The notes beneath the pieces are model-generated. The model made no database searches. It saw only the letters and a program-made list of their open reading frames with translations, and was not told the origin of the DNA. Position numbers and translations under genes: made by a program. A stretch of DNA of 64,000 bases from Caloramator fervidus (GTDB lineage Bacteria > Bacillota > Clostridia > Clostridiales > Caloramatoraceae): contig NZ_FNUK01000004.1 in assembly GCF_900108045.1 (NCBI RefSeq), positions 1 through 64,000 on the forward strand. The letters are read 5' to 3'. How positions within the stretch are numbered: the stretch's first letter is position 1; every line of letters begins with the position of its first letter. Below are positions 53,315-61,884 of this stretch, piece by piece.

Positions 53315-54362
53315 CTACACAAATATATTTCAAATCTTTAATTTGATTTACCTTCTCTTTGCTTGATATTAATATAACATCATTGTTCTCTACTATAATA
53401 CAATCCTTTAAGCCTAACAAAATTATCTTTTTTGTATTTGAAATAATAGTATTGTTACTTGAATCAACATAAATTACATTTCCTTTAACTATATTTCCCA
53501 TTTCATCCTTTTCCCTATATCTTTCAAGACTTGTCCATGTTCCAACATCATCCCAACCAAAGTCGCTCGGGATAACATATATTTTATCTGCCTTTTCCAT
53601 TATTGCATAGTCTACTGAGATATTATCAACTGTTGGGTATTTTTCATTGAGGACCTCTTCAAAGTCTTCTTCATTTGTTGCTGCAACTTCACTTAAAACT
53701 TCAAAGGTTTGTGGTAAGAATTTGTAAGTATATTTAAGTATAGTTGTTGCCTTCCATATAAACATTCCTGCATTCCAAAGATATGTTCCTTCATCAATGT
53801 AATTTTGAGCTGTTTGTTTATCTGGTTTTTCAACAAATTTTTCAACTTCTTTGATTTCAAAATTATCTATTATTGTTTTGGTTTCTTTAAATTTTATATA
53901 TCCATAGCCAGTTTCGGGCCTATCTGGCTTTATGCCTAAAGTTACTATTGCATCTTTGTTTTCTTCTATAAATTTATTTGCAGCATCAATTGTTCTTATA
54001 AATGTTTCTACGTCTTTTATAAGGTGATCTGATGGTAAAACTGCTAATATCGCATCGGGATAAATTTTGTTTATGTAAAATGCCGATAATGCTATGCATG
54101 GTGCTGTATTTCTTCCAACTGGTTCTATTATTATATTTTTCTCTGGAAGATATGGAAGCTGTTCTTTTACAAGATTTACATATCTCTTAGCAGTTACAAC
54201 AAATATTCTTTCAATTGGAATGAGCTTTTCTATTCTTTTAACTGTCATTTGAATCATTGTATCTTCATTAATGAGATTTAAAAACTGCTTTGGCTTTTCA
54301 TCAGTTGAAAGTGGCCAAAATCTTTCCCCTTTTCCCCCCGCCATTATAAGTGCACAAAGCAT
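53298..54362 (-). CDS. manC: Mannose-1-phosphate guanylyltransferase
   Basis: 354 residues, single nucleotidyltransferase domain without the isomerase half found in long ManC. Motifs: IMAGGKGERFWPLS, PKQFLNL, EPVGRNTAPCIALSA, LPSDHLI and FVEKPD. Makes GDP-mannose from GTP and mannose-1-P. The ATG at 54362 follows AAGGAG by eight bases. ManA, encoded nearby, supplies mannose-6-P. Confidence 0.93.
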   Translation of the reverse strand: MLCALIMAGGKGERFWPLSTDEKPKQFLNLINEDTMIQMTVKRIEKLIPIERIFVVTAKRYVNLVKEQLPYLPEKNIIIEPVGRNTAPCIALSAFYINKIYPDAILAVLPSDHLIKDVETFIRTIDAANKFIEENKDAIVTLGIKPDRPETGYGYIKFKETKTIIDNFEIKEVEKFVEKPDKQTAQNYIDEGTYLWNAGMFIWKATTILKYTYKFLPQTFEVLSEVAATNEEDFEEVLNEKYPTVDNISVDYAIMEKADKIYVIPSDFGWDDVGTWTSLERYREKDEMGNIVKGNVIYVDSSNNTIISNTKKIILLGLKDCIIVENNDVILISSKEKVNQIKDLKYICVGDKVV

Positions 54363-54379
54363 TGTATCAACTCCTTTCT

Positions 54380-55033
54380 TTAACACGCTTTCTCATCGCC
54401 AAACAATACAAAGAAAGTTTTAAATATTAGCTTTAAATCTATCCATAGATTTCTTTCTCTTATATACTTCAAATCAAGTTCAACCCAATCATCAAAATTA
54501 TTTATTTTATTTCTTCCATAGACTTGCCAATAACAGGTAAGACCTGGTTTAACTAATAGGCGTTGCATTTGATATGCATTATATTGCTTAACTTCCCTAA
54601 CTATAGGTGGTCTTGGACCTACAAGGCTCATGTCTCCTCTTAAAACATTTATAAGCTGTGGAAGTTCATCTATGCTGGTTTTTCTTATAAACCTTCCAAC
54701 TCTCGTTACTCTAGGATCATTTTTAATTTTAAAAACTGGTCCTGACATTTCATTTTTGTCTAAAAGCTCCTTAAGTCTTTCTTCTGCATCTACATACATT
54801 GAACGAAATTTATACATTTTAAATACTTTACCGTTTTTTCCACACCTTTCTTGAACAAAAAACACAGGCCCTTCTGAGTCTAATTTAATAGCTATCGCTG
54901 TTAGCAAAAATAACGGTGATAAAATTATGAGTCCTAAAATTGCCCCTATTATATCTATCATCCTTTTTAAAAATTCATAAATAAAACTTTTTTTATACTC
55001 ATTCTCAAAATTCATATTGACTTGAGACTGCAT
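54380..55033 (-). CDS. Undecaprenyl-phosphate sugar-1-phosphate (priming) transferase
   Basis: 217 residues of the WbaP/CpsE-type monotopic phosphoglycosyl transferase family in its minimal form. One N-terminal membrane segment (about 25-48) is followed by KLDSEGPVFFVQERCGKNGKVFKMYKFRSM, TSIDELPQLINVLRGDMSLVGPRP and KPGLTCYWQVYGRN (all as separate motifs). It starts the repeat unit of the proximal polymer. RBS GGAGGTG five bases ahead of the ATG. Confidence 0.94.
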   Translation of the reverse strand: MQSQVNMNFENEYKKSFIYEFLKRMIDIIGAILGLIILSPLFLLTAIAIKLDSEGPVFFVQERCGKNGKVFKMYKFRSMYVDAEERLKELLDKNEMSGPVFKIKNDPRVTRVGRFIRKTSIDELPQLINVLRGDMSLVGPRPPIVREVKQYNAYQMQRLLVKPGLTCYWQVYGRNKINNFDDWVELDLKYIRERNLWIDLKLIFKTFFVLFGDEKAC

Positions 55034-55065
55034 TATATCACCTCCTTATTAATTTATCTTAAAAA

Positions 55066-55779
55066 TTACCTACCTAAAAACCTTGCTTTTCTTTGCTCAA
55101 TTTTTTCATGACCATAATAATAATAGTAATAGTATCCATAATAACCTTTTTTAGTTGTATCAAGTTTATTTAATACAACCCCTAAGATTTTAGTATTTGC
55201 CTTCTCAAGAAGTTCTTTTGCTCTTTTTGCTGCATGTTTATCTGCTTCTTCTGATGCTACAACAAAAACTACACCATCTACATACTGGGATAAAATTTGT
55301 GCATCCGTCACCACTAAAACCGGAGGAGCATCTATTATTATTACATCAAAATTTTGTTTAAGATATTCAATAAACCTTTCCATTTTCCTTGATGATAAAA
55401 GTTCCACAGGATTTGGCGGTCTTGTTCCAGCTGGTAATACATAAAGATTTTCTACAGATTCATATTTAAATAACTTTTCGTCAAATTCCTGTTCTCCTAT
55501 TAAAATATTAGTTAAACCAACTATATTAGAAATTCCAAATTTTTTATGAACAGTATTTTTCCTAAGATCACAATCTACTATTATTGTCTTATATCCATTT
55601 TGTGCAAACACAACAGCAAGATTTGCTGATGTTGTAGATTTCCCCTCACCTGGTCCAGAACTTGTTATTAAAATTGTTTTTACCTTAGTATCCGGAAGAG
55701 AAAAGTTAATATTTGTTCTCAAAGTTCTGTAAGCCTCAGATATTGGAGATTTTTGATCTTTTATTGTTATTAACTTCAT
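55066..55779 (-). CDS. Bacterial tyrosine kinase CpsD/CapB
   Basis: 237-residue BY-kinase. Walker A SGPGEGKSTTSANLA (about 41-55), Walker A' TIIVDCDLRK, Walker B VIIDAPPV. The C-terminus has a tyrosine cluster, with eight Tyr within eleven residues (GYYGYYYYYYYG), the autophosphorylation tail that tunes chain length and export together with the Wzz partner and the CpsB phosphatase encoded nearby. Cytosolic, activated by the Wzz-like membrane partner. Confidence 0.94.
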   Translation of the reverse strand: MKLITIKDQKSPISEAYRTLRTNINFSLPDTKVKTILITSSGPGEGKSTTSANLAVVFAQNGYKTIIVDCDLRKNTVHKKFGISNIVGLTNILIGEQEFDEKLFKYESVENLYVLPAGTRPPNPVELLSSRKMERFIEYLKQNFDVIIIDAPPVLVVTDAQILSQYVDGVVFVVASEEADKHAAKRAKELLEKANTKILGVVLNKLDTTKKGYYGYYYYYYYGHEKIEQRKARFLGR

Positions 55780-55794
55780 TCATAACAACTCCTT

Positions 55795-56667
55795 TTAATT
55801 TAAAGTTGCTGCAATTTCTTTTAAGTAGTTTAAAAATTCATCTTTTATATCTTCCCTCTTTAGTGCAAACTCAATAGTTGCTTGCAAAAAACCTAGCTTG
55901 TTCCCTACATCATATCTTTTTCCTTCAAAATTATAAGCATATATAGCTTCTTTGTTTAGGAGTTCCTTTAAAGCATCTGTAAGCTGAATCTCACCGTTTT
56001 TGCCAGGCTTTGTATTTTCTAATATATTAAATATCTCTGGAGTTATTATATACCTTCCAAGAATTGCAATATTGCTCGGCGCTTCTTCTTTTTTAGGCTT
56101 TTCTACAAGATCAGTTACTTTATATATCCTATCTTCAATTTTTACTCCACTTATTATTCCATATTTATCAACATCATCCTCTTTTACTTCTTGAACCCCA
56201 AGTATTGTTGTTTTATACATGTTGTAGGCATCAATAAGTTGTTTTAAGCATGGGACTTTGCTATCAACTACATCATCACCAAGTAAAACTGCAAAAGGTT
56301 CATTTCCTACAAATGATTTTGCACAAAGAATTGCATGTCCTAGCCCCTTAGGTTCTTTTTGCCTTATATAATGAATTTGAGCCATATTTGTTATATTATT
56401 TATCATATTAAGCATATCATGTTTATTTTTTTCTTTTAACTCAAACTCCAACTCAATAGATCTATCAAAATGATCCTCTATAGCTCTTTTGTTTCTTCCA
56501 GTTATTATAAGTATCTCTTCTATTCCTGAATTTACAGCCTCTTCAATTATGTATTGTATAGTTGGAGTATCTACTATAGGAAGCATCTCTTTTGGCTGAG
56601 CCTTTGTAGCAGGTAAAAACCTTGTTCCAAGTCCTGCAGCGGGAATAACAGCTTTTCTGACCCTCAT
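55795..56667 (-). CDS. galU: UTP-glucose-1-phosphate uridylyltransferase
   Basis: 290 residues. RKAVIPAAGLGTRFLPATKAQPKEMLPI at the N-terminus (nucleotide loop), then VLLGDDVV and VEKPKKEEAPSN are canonical for GalU. Supplies UDP-glucose for the polymer and for cell-envelope glycolipids. Lies between cpsD and the phosphatase gene in the proximal operon. Confidence 0.94.
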   Translation of the reverse strand: MRVRKAVIPAAGLGTRFLPATKAQPKEMLPIVDTPTIQYIIEEAVNSGIEEILIITGRNKRAIEDHFDRSIELEFELKEKNKHDMLNMINNITNMAQIHYIRQKEPKGLGHAILCAKSFVGNEPFAVLLGDDVVDSKVPCLKQLIDAYNMYKTTILGVQEVKEDDVDKYGIISGVKIEDRIYKVTDLVEKPKKEEAPSNIAILGRYIITPEIFNILENTKPGKNGEIQLTDALKELLNKEAIYAYNFEGKRYDVGNKLGFLQATIEFALKREDIKDEFLNYLKEIAATLN

Positions 56668-56671
56668 AAAA

Positions 56672-57445
56672 TTACCCCCTCTTTCTTAAAAGGAAACTGA
56701 AAATGCTCTTTTTATTTTTAACTTTTTCCGGCCTTGATTTTACTTCTCCTGTTTTGAAAAGCCTACTGTTTAAAATTATTCTTTCATAAGCATCTTTGTT
56801 AATCTCTTTTATCCTTTCAAGGGCATTTTTTATCTTAGGTTTTCTATACTTTGCATCATGGCTATCTGAACCTAAAAAATCTATTACATTGTACCTTAAA
56901 AGCTTTTCTGCAGTATTTTTAACATCTTTCCCAAACAATCCTATAAAACTAGAAGAATTAAGTTGAAATAAATATCCTTCATCTATAAAATCATTAATTT
57001 TTTCAGGATTTTTTATAATTTCCAAATATCTTTCTGGATGTGCTATTATAGGAATTATATTTCTTATCTTAAGTTCATATAAAACGTCAAAAGTATAACT
57101 TGGAATTTTATCAAAAGGAAGTTCTATAAGGATGTAATTAGTATCTTTAATTGGAGAAATAAGACCTTCCTCTAAATAAGATATTAAATTCTTTGAAATC
57201 ATGACTTCCTGACCTGCAATAATTTCAATATTTATGTTTTTTCTCTTAATATAATTATTTAAATCTAAAACACTTTTTTGTATATCATCAAAACTATTTT
57301 CATACTTTCCTTCTAAAAAATGGGGAGTTGCAACAATCATTTTTATTCCATCATCCTGTGCTATTTTAGCCATTTCTAAAAAAGTTTCTAACGAATCCGC
57401 CCCATCGTCCATTTTAGGGATTATGTGAGAATGAATATCTAACAT
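56672..57445 (-). CDS. Tyrosine-protein phosphatase CpsB/CapC (PHP type)
   Basis: About 257 residues of the PHP metal-dependent phosphatase family that dephosphorylates CpsD. Metal ligands: DIHSHIIPKMDDGADS, an ATPHF element, IAHPERY and LGSDSHD. The ATG at 57445 has GGAAGTGG ahead; the ATG at 57460 overlaps the preceding stop and has no ribosome site. Forms with Wzz and CpsD the usual chain-length control trio. Confidence 0.93.
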   Translation of the reverse strand: MLDIHSHIIPKMDDGADSLETFLEMAKIAQDDGIKMIVATPHFLEGKYENSFDDIQKSVLDLNNYIKRKNINIEIIAGQEVMISKNLISYLEEGLISPIKDTNYILIELPFDKIPSYTFDVLYELKIRNIIPIIAHPERYLEIIKNPEKINDFIDEGYLFQLNSSSFIGLFGKDVKNTAEKLLRYNVIDFLGSDSHDAKYRKPKIKNALERIKEINKDAYERIILNSRLFKTGEVKSRPEKVKNKKSIFSFLLRKRG

Positions 57446-57459
57446 AAAACCACTTCCCA

Positions 57460-58140
57460 TTATTCTTTATATTTTGGAATGATTCCTATTACAGGAAGCT
57501 CTAATACTTTTTCCACATCATTTTCCGTTTTTATAGTGTTATCCATATATTCTAACATAAATACTAAGCCTAAAGATACCATAACACCAATAACAAAGGC
57601 TATAGCAATATTTAGCAACTTCTTGGGTTTTACAGGTTTTTCAGGTAAAACTGCATAATCCATAACCTGTATTGTATTAGTTGGATATATTCTTTTAGAT
57701 TCTTCTAAAAATATATCCGTAAGCTTATTTGCTGTAAGCATAGCCTCATGAGGATCTTTACTTTGAAACTTTATATCCATTATTTGAGTATCCGGCTGAG
57801 GCGTTACGCTAAGTTTGTCCAAAAACTTTTCATAATCTATATTCATATTTAAATCCTTTATTGTCTTTTCTACAACCGTCCTCGACTTTGCAATTCCTGC
57901 ATAAGTTTTTACAAGCTTTTGATACATCATAATATCGTTATAGTCTATCCTTTTTTCAGTGTTTTGCTCTTCTTTTCCAATGATAACTGTAACTTTCGCT
58001 TCATATACAGGTTTTAAAACAAAAAAGCTTAAAATTATACTAAAAATTACAAAAAATAATATTGTTCCAAATATTAGTTTAGCCCTTTTTCGAAGCACAT
58101 TAAATAATTCATGAAGATCTAAAGTAACTTCTTGCTCCAT
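57460..58140 (-). CDS. Wzz/YveK-family polysaccharide chain-length regulator
   Basis: 226 residues with two membrane segments (about 19-41 and 175-197), an extracytoplasmic domain with YEAKVTVIIGKEEQ and TPQPDTQIMDIKFQSKDP, and a short cytoplasmic end that would contact CpsD. A proline/lysine segment (PEKPVKPKK) precedes the second membrane helix, as usual. RBS GGAGG before the ATG. Confidence 0.93.
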   Translation of the reverse strand: MEQEVTLDLHELFNVLRKRAKLIFGTILFFVIFSIILSFFVLKPVYEAKVTVIIGKEEQNTEKRIDYNDIMMYQKLVKTYAGIAKSRTVVEKTIKDLNMNIDYEKFLDKLSVTPQPDTQIMDIKFQSKDPHEAMLTANKLTDIFLEESKRIYPTNTIQVMDYAVLPEKPVKPKKLLNIAIAFVIGVMVSLGLVFMLEYMDNTIKTENDVEKVLELPVIGIIPKYKE

Positions 58141-58226
58141 TTTATTTCCTCCTTTTTACATTCAACGTTTATTATATAACAAAAATTTAAAAATTTCAAA
58201 ACAAAATTTTTTCTTTTTTTTACTTT

Positions 58227-59291
58227 TTACGACAATCTTCTAATCCATTCTTTACAAACTTCATCATCAGGTTTTTTATCTAAAGCTAACTTAAAGTATT
58301 TTTTTGCATTTTCAAAATCATTAAGGTTAAAATAACAAACACCTATATTAGAAAGAATGCTAACTTCCGAGGGCTTAAACTTTAAGGCTTTTTTAAAATA
58401 TTCTATTGCTTTTTCAAAATACCCTAAAAATGCAAGATTAAGTCCTATTTCATTATCAACCTCTGGAGTTTCAAGGATATTTAAAAGCTCATTAAGATAC
58501 AAAAGTGCCTTTTGATAATTTCCTATTTCTCTGTAAGCTACGGCTATATAATATTTTGCATCTAAATTTTGAGGATTTGACTCAATATAAGGAATAAGTA
58601 TTTTTAAAGCTTCCTTAGGATATCCTTCCTTTAATAAAGATACAGCTTTATCATAATTTTCAACAGCTTCTATTTTTTTAAGATATTCCTCAGCTTTCTG
58701 TCTATATTTTTCACTACTCAAACAATATCTTAAGTGGTATTTTGCAAGATCAATGTCTTTATCAAGATAATATTCAGCAATATAAAAGTTGGCAGGTTCA
58801 TATTCTGGATACTGTTTTAAAAGATTTTTAAGGCTTTCTATTATTTCAGCTTCTAAAAAGCTTAAATTTGTCTTTTGATAATAATCCATAAGAAGATATA
58901 TTCTATTCATTTGAAATTCCTTTTTAGGATTTAGCTTTATTAAGGCACTTGTATAAATTATAGCTTTTTTAATATCTTTATTTTTGTTTTCTTCTATTTG
59001 AAATATTATATAGCTCTCTATATTAGGAATTTTTTTGAGAATGTTAATATAATTTTCTAAATAAGGGAAACTACTGTCCGCACCTAAAACAAATATCATA
59101 CCATTTATTATGCTTTGTGCAGTAAAATCTTTATTTTCTTTAGCAACGTTTATTAGTTCCTTAAAATCTACAGGATAATCTCCTTTAGGAAGGTTTATTA
59201 CTACGTTATTTAAAGATATTACAAGAGGTTTTTCAAGTTCTACAAATATAAAGTTTTGAACCTCCTTTTTAAAGTGTTCTTTATAATCCAT
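58227..59291 (-). CDS. Tetratricopeptide-repeat protein in the polysaccharide operon
   Basis: 354 residues, no signal peptide or membrane segment. Residues about 175-350 contain four to five TPR units (for example AKYYIAVAYREIGNYQKALLYL and SNIGVCYFNLNDFENAKKYF). The first ~90 residues are not TPR and are unknown to me. Lies between the LCP gene and wzz with small gaps, so probably cotranscribed. A scaffold role in the synthesis complex is a guess from position. Confidence 0.75.
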   Translation of the reverse strand: MDYKEHFKKEVQNFIFVELEKPLVISLNNVVINLPKGDYPVDFKELINVAKENKDFTAQSIINGMIFVLGADSSFPYLENYINILKKIPNIESYIIFQIEENKNKDIKKAIIYTSALIKLNPKKEFQMNRIYLLMDYYQKTNLSFLEAEIIESLKNLLKQYPEYEPANFYIAEYYLDKDIDLAKYHLRYCLSSEKYRQKAEEYLKKIEAVENYDKAVSLLKEGYPKEALKILIPYIESNPQNLDAKYYIAVAYREIGNYQKALLYLNELLNILETPEVDNEIGLNLAFLGYFEKAIEYFKKALKFKPSEVSILSNIGVCYFNLNDFENAKKYFKLALDKKPDDEVCKEWIRRLS

Positions 59292-59302
59292 ACTTCCACC
59301 TC

Positions 59303-60217
59303 TTATTTTAGAAATTCATGTATTGCATTTTTGTTTTTTTCAATATCCGGAACTAAAACTGCCATACCATATATTTTTTGACTTTTATATGAATTATCAA
59401 TAGGAATCCTTAATTGTTCAATTTGATATTCATCTAAATTAGAAAACATTGTAACCAAATTTATAATCTGACTTCTTGATAAATTTGTCTCTATGTATGG
59501 AAGCATGTTATTTATAAGTCCGATTTTCTTTGGAATACTTTGATTCTTAACTTTGTTGAAAACTTCTGTTAATACTCTTCTTTGTCTTTCAGTTCTTTCA
59601 TAGTCTCCATGTCCAACATATCTTATCCTTGAATAACCTAATGCTTGTCTTCCATTTAAAGTTTGAAGCCCAGCAGTTTTTACCTCCCTATATTCTCCTC
59701 CAAACAATTTTGCAGTTTCTTTCATATATGAATTAATATACTTTATTTCATCCTCTTTAACATTAATTTCAACCCCACCAACTTGATCTATTATCTTTTC
59801 AAAACCATAAAAATTTACAGTCGCATAATCTGTTATGTTTAAATCAAAATTTTCATTTATTGTTTTTAATGCAAGCTCTGGCCCTCCAAAAGCATATGCT
59901 GCATTTATCCTATTTTCTCCCTTTCCGGGTATTTTAATATACATATCCCTCATTAATGATATTAACTTAACTTTTTTATTTTGAGGATTAATAGAAACTA
60001 TGATTATTGTATCGGATCTTGATGGAGCATTTAAATCCCTTGCATCTATTCCAAATAATATAACATTTATGGTTTTAGTGTTAATATTTTGATTTGGTTT
60101 TTGAATATTGACCCGCTCTTTAGGTTTAATTTTATTCAACATATTGTTAACATAAAACATAAATCCTCCTAAAATTAAAACCAAAACGGCAATCGATATA
60201 GCTAAAAATTTTTTCAC
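59303..60217 (-). CDS. LytR-CpsA-Psr (LCP) family ligase
   Basis: 304 residues: one N-terminal membrane segment (about 4-24) and an extracytoplasmic LCP domain with VILFGIDARD, RSDTIIIVSINP, LISLMRDMYIKIPG and ALGYSRIRYVGHGDYERTERQR, including the conserved Arg and Asp residues that hold the lipid pyrophosphate. Such enzymes join teichoic-acid-like and capsular polymers to peptidoglycan. GTG start with GGGAGGG eight bases ahead. First gene of the proximal polysaccharide unit. Confidence 0.93.
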   Translation of the reverse strand: MKKFLAISIAVLVLILGGFMFYVNNMLNKIKPKERVNIQKPNQNINTKTINVILFGIDARDLNAPSRSDTIIIVSINPQNKKVKLISLMRDMYIKIPGKGENRINAAYAFGGPELALKTINENFDLNITDYATVNFYGFEKIIDQVGGVEINVKEDEIKYINSYMKETAKLFGGEYREVKTAGLQTLNGRQALGYSRIRYVGHGDYERTERQRRVLTEVFNKVKNQSIPKKIGLINNMLPYIETNLSRSQIINLVTMFSNLDEYQIEQLRIPIDNSYKSQKIYGMAVLVPDIEKNKNAIHEFLK

Positions 60218-60283
60218 TTTTAACCCTCCCTTTTTAATTAAGCCTTGAGCATAATTTTAAAGCCTTGAAATTATTAATCTGCT

Positions 60284-61654
60284 ATGGCTAAATCTTTTTT
60301 ATCACTCACAAATATATTTCATAAGATTTCCACCATTTTTATCGAATTATATTTATATAATCCCATTCAATCTAACAACAAAATGGAAGAAATCTCTATG
60401 TATCAACGTCAAGAAATTTTTAACATTATTGAATTTTTTACTTCTCAAAAACTTATTAATTTTTATACAACCCTCTTTGAAAATCTTGATTTATCTCCAT
60501 TACCAGATAAGGTCCCCTCTAAATACGGCCCTACTGGGTTTTCTCGTAATGCTCTTTTCAGAGCCTTTATTGTCATGAAATGTGAAAAATTTGCTCAAGT
60601 TACTGAACTTAAAGATTTCTTAGAAAATAATTTAATCATTGCTAAACTGTGTGGGTTCGATATCCTTAAGCCTTTACCTTCTTACTCAGTTTTTCAAAGA
60701 TTCATTAAAAATTTGTCTAACTCTTATCTTAAAGAAATCATGAAAAATCAAGTTAATATTCTTAAAGAGTTAGGTTTTATTGATAACAAATTTATTTCTG
60801 TTGATGCTACTCCCGTTAAGGCTAATACTAAATTTAATAATCCTAAGTCCTTTTCAAAAAACAAATTTTCTAAAAATAATCCTCCTTCTTCTGATAAAGA
60901 TTGTAAGTTAGGAGTTCATACTGCCAATAACTCCATCAATGTTAAAGCTTCTGAGGATAAGCCTAATAACTCAAAGAAAAAATATGAATTCTACTGGGGT
61001 TACAAAAATCATGTTAGTGATGCTATATCTAATCTTATAGAAATCCTTGCTACCACAAATGAGTGGTTTTCTCTTGAAGGCAGTTACATTATTGCTGATA
61101 AAGGCTATGATTCAAAACAAAATCATGATTTCATTCGTAATACCCTTAAAGGTCATGCCTTCATCCCCTTAAATAAGCGTGGCACTAAGAAAAAGAACTT
61201 AACATCAACTGGTAATGTCATTTGTGATGCTGGTTTAGTAATGCATAAAGATGGTAAACAATATTTTGATTCATATATCAAGCAAAAGTTTTGCTGTCCT
61301 TTTAGAACTTCTAAAGATGACTCTTTATGCCCATGTAACCATAAAAAATACTTTAATGGTAAGAAAAACAGAAGTTGTGTAAAATATATAACTATTAGCA
61401 CTGATTATAGGTCCTCTATAAATCGTGATTCTATATTTTTTAAAAAAATATATAGTCTAAGAACTGAATCCGAAAGATACAATTCTAGATGGAAAAATCT
61501 CAATACAGAACAAGCTTATGTTAGAAATATTAACTCTGTTACTAATTTGAATACAATCGGTCACATTTGCCTCTTAACTGTTGCAATTGCTGCCATAAAA
61601 TCTGGCTGCGTTGATAAATACAAATCCCTATCGGGATTTAGAAGAACAGCCTAA
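60284..61654 (+). CDS. IS1182-family transposase
   Basis: 456 residues, apparently intact. The N-terminal part (about 40-150) is the DUF772-type DNA-binding region, with SPLPDKVPSKYGPTGFSRNALFRAF. The DDE catalytic residues would be Asp in ISVDATPVKANTKF, Asp in IADKGYDSKQNHD and Glu in RTESERYNSRWK. A Cys-rich stretch (CCPFRTSKDDSLCPC) is typical of the family. The start is unclear: ATG 60284 lacks a ribosome site, and Met33 or Met39 are options. No frameshift, so it may be active. Confidence 0.92.
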   Translation: MAKSFLSLTNIFHKISTIFIELYLYNPIQSNNKMEEISMYQRQEIFNIIEFFTSQKLINFYTTLFENLDLSPLPDKVPSKYGPTGFSRNALFRAFIVMKCEKFAQVTELKDFLENNLIIAKLCGFDILKPLPSYSVFQRFIKNLSNSYLKEIMKNQVNILKELGFIDNKFISVDATPVKANTKFNNPKSFSKNKFSKNNPPSSDKDCKLGVHTANNSINVKASEDKPNNSKKKYEFYWGYKNHVSDAISNLIEILATTNEWFSLEGSYIIADKGYDSKQNHDFIRNTLKGHAFIPLNKRGTKKKNLTSTGNVICDAGLVMHKDGKQYFDSYIKQKFCCPFRTSKDDSLCPCNHKKYFNGKKNRSCVKYITISTDYRSSINRDSIFFKKIYSLRTESERYNSRWKNLNTEQAYVRNINSVTNLNTIGHICLLTVAIAAIKSGCVDKYKSLSGFRRTA

Positions 61655-61691
61655 ATAAATTATATTAAATTTTTTGAACATCAATTTTACC

Positions 61692-61716
61692 AAGGGAGTA
61701 GTCTACCCTTTTTTTG
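61692..61716 (+). terminator. Terminator of the transposase gene
   Basis: AAGGG (61692-61696) pairs with CCCTT (61706-61710), followed by a T-run to 61716, 37 bases after the transposase stop and inside the proposed element. Confidence 0.6.
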
Positions 61717-61849
61717 CTTTTTTGGTGTTAATTTAAGTTTAATTTAAAATAATTGAGCTTCACTTCATAAAAGTTAGAACAATTTAACATAAATAATTTT
61801 GTTTTTTAATCAATTATGCTCATCTCTAATTATTTTATCCTACCTACAA

Positions 61850-61884
61850 AAAAATTCAAGAGGAGACTTTTCAAGCCTCCTCTT
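61850..61884 (-). terminator. Terminator of the L25 gene
   Basis: AAGAGGAG (61858-61865) pairs perfectly with CTCCTCTT (61877-61884); on the minus strand GAA and then a run of T follow. It includes the last codons of the gene. Confidence 0.65.

Larger units (their letters stand above)
60246..61822 (+). mobile_element. IS1182-family insertion sequence
   Basis: The transposase gene is flanked by an 11-base perfect inverted repeat, TGAGCATAATT at 60246-60256 and AATTATGCTCA at 61812-61822, giving an element of 1577 bases, a normal size for the family. No clear target duplication adjoins these ends, so the limits are provisional. Short direct repeats AAGCCTTGA (60240-60248 and 60260-60268) overlap the left end. 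It lies directly upstream of the LCP gene and on the opposite strand to its neighbours. Confidence 0.6.

Noticed and set aside
60240-60268. Direct repeats AAGCCTTGA as the target duplication of the insertion sequence
   Set aside because: Both copies lie on the left side, 20 bases apart, not on either side of the element.
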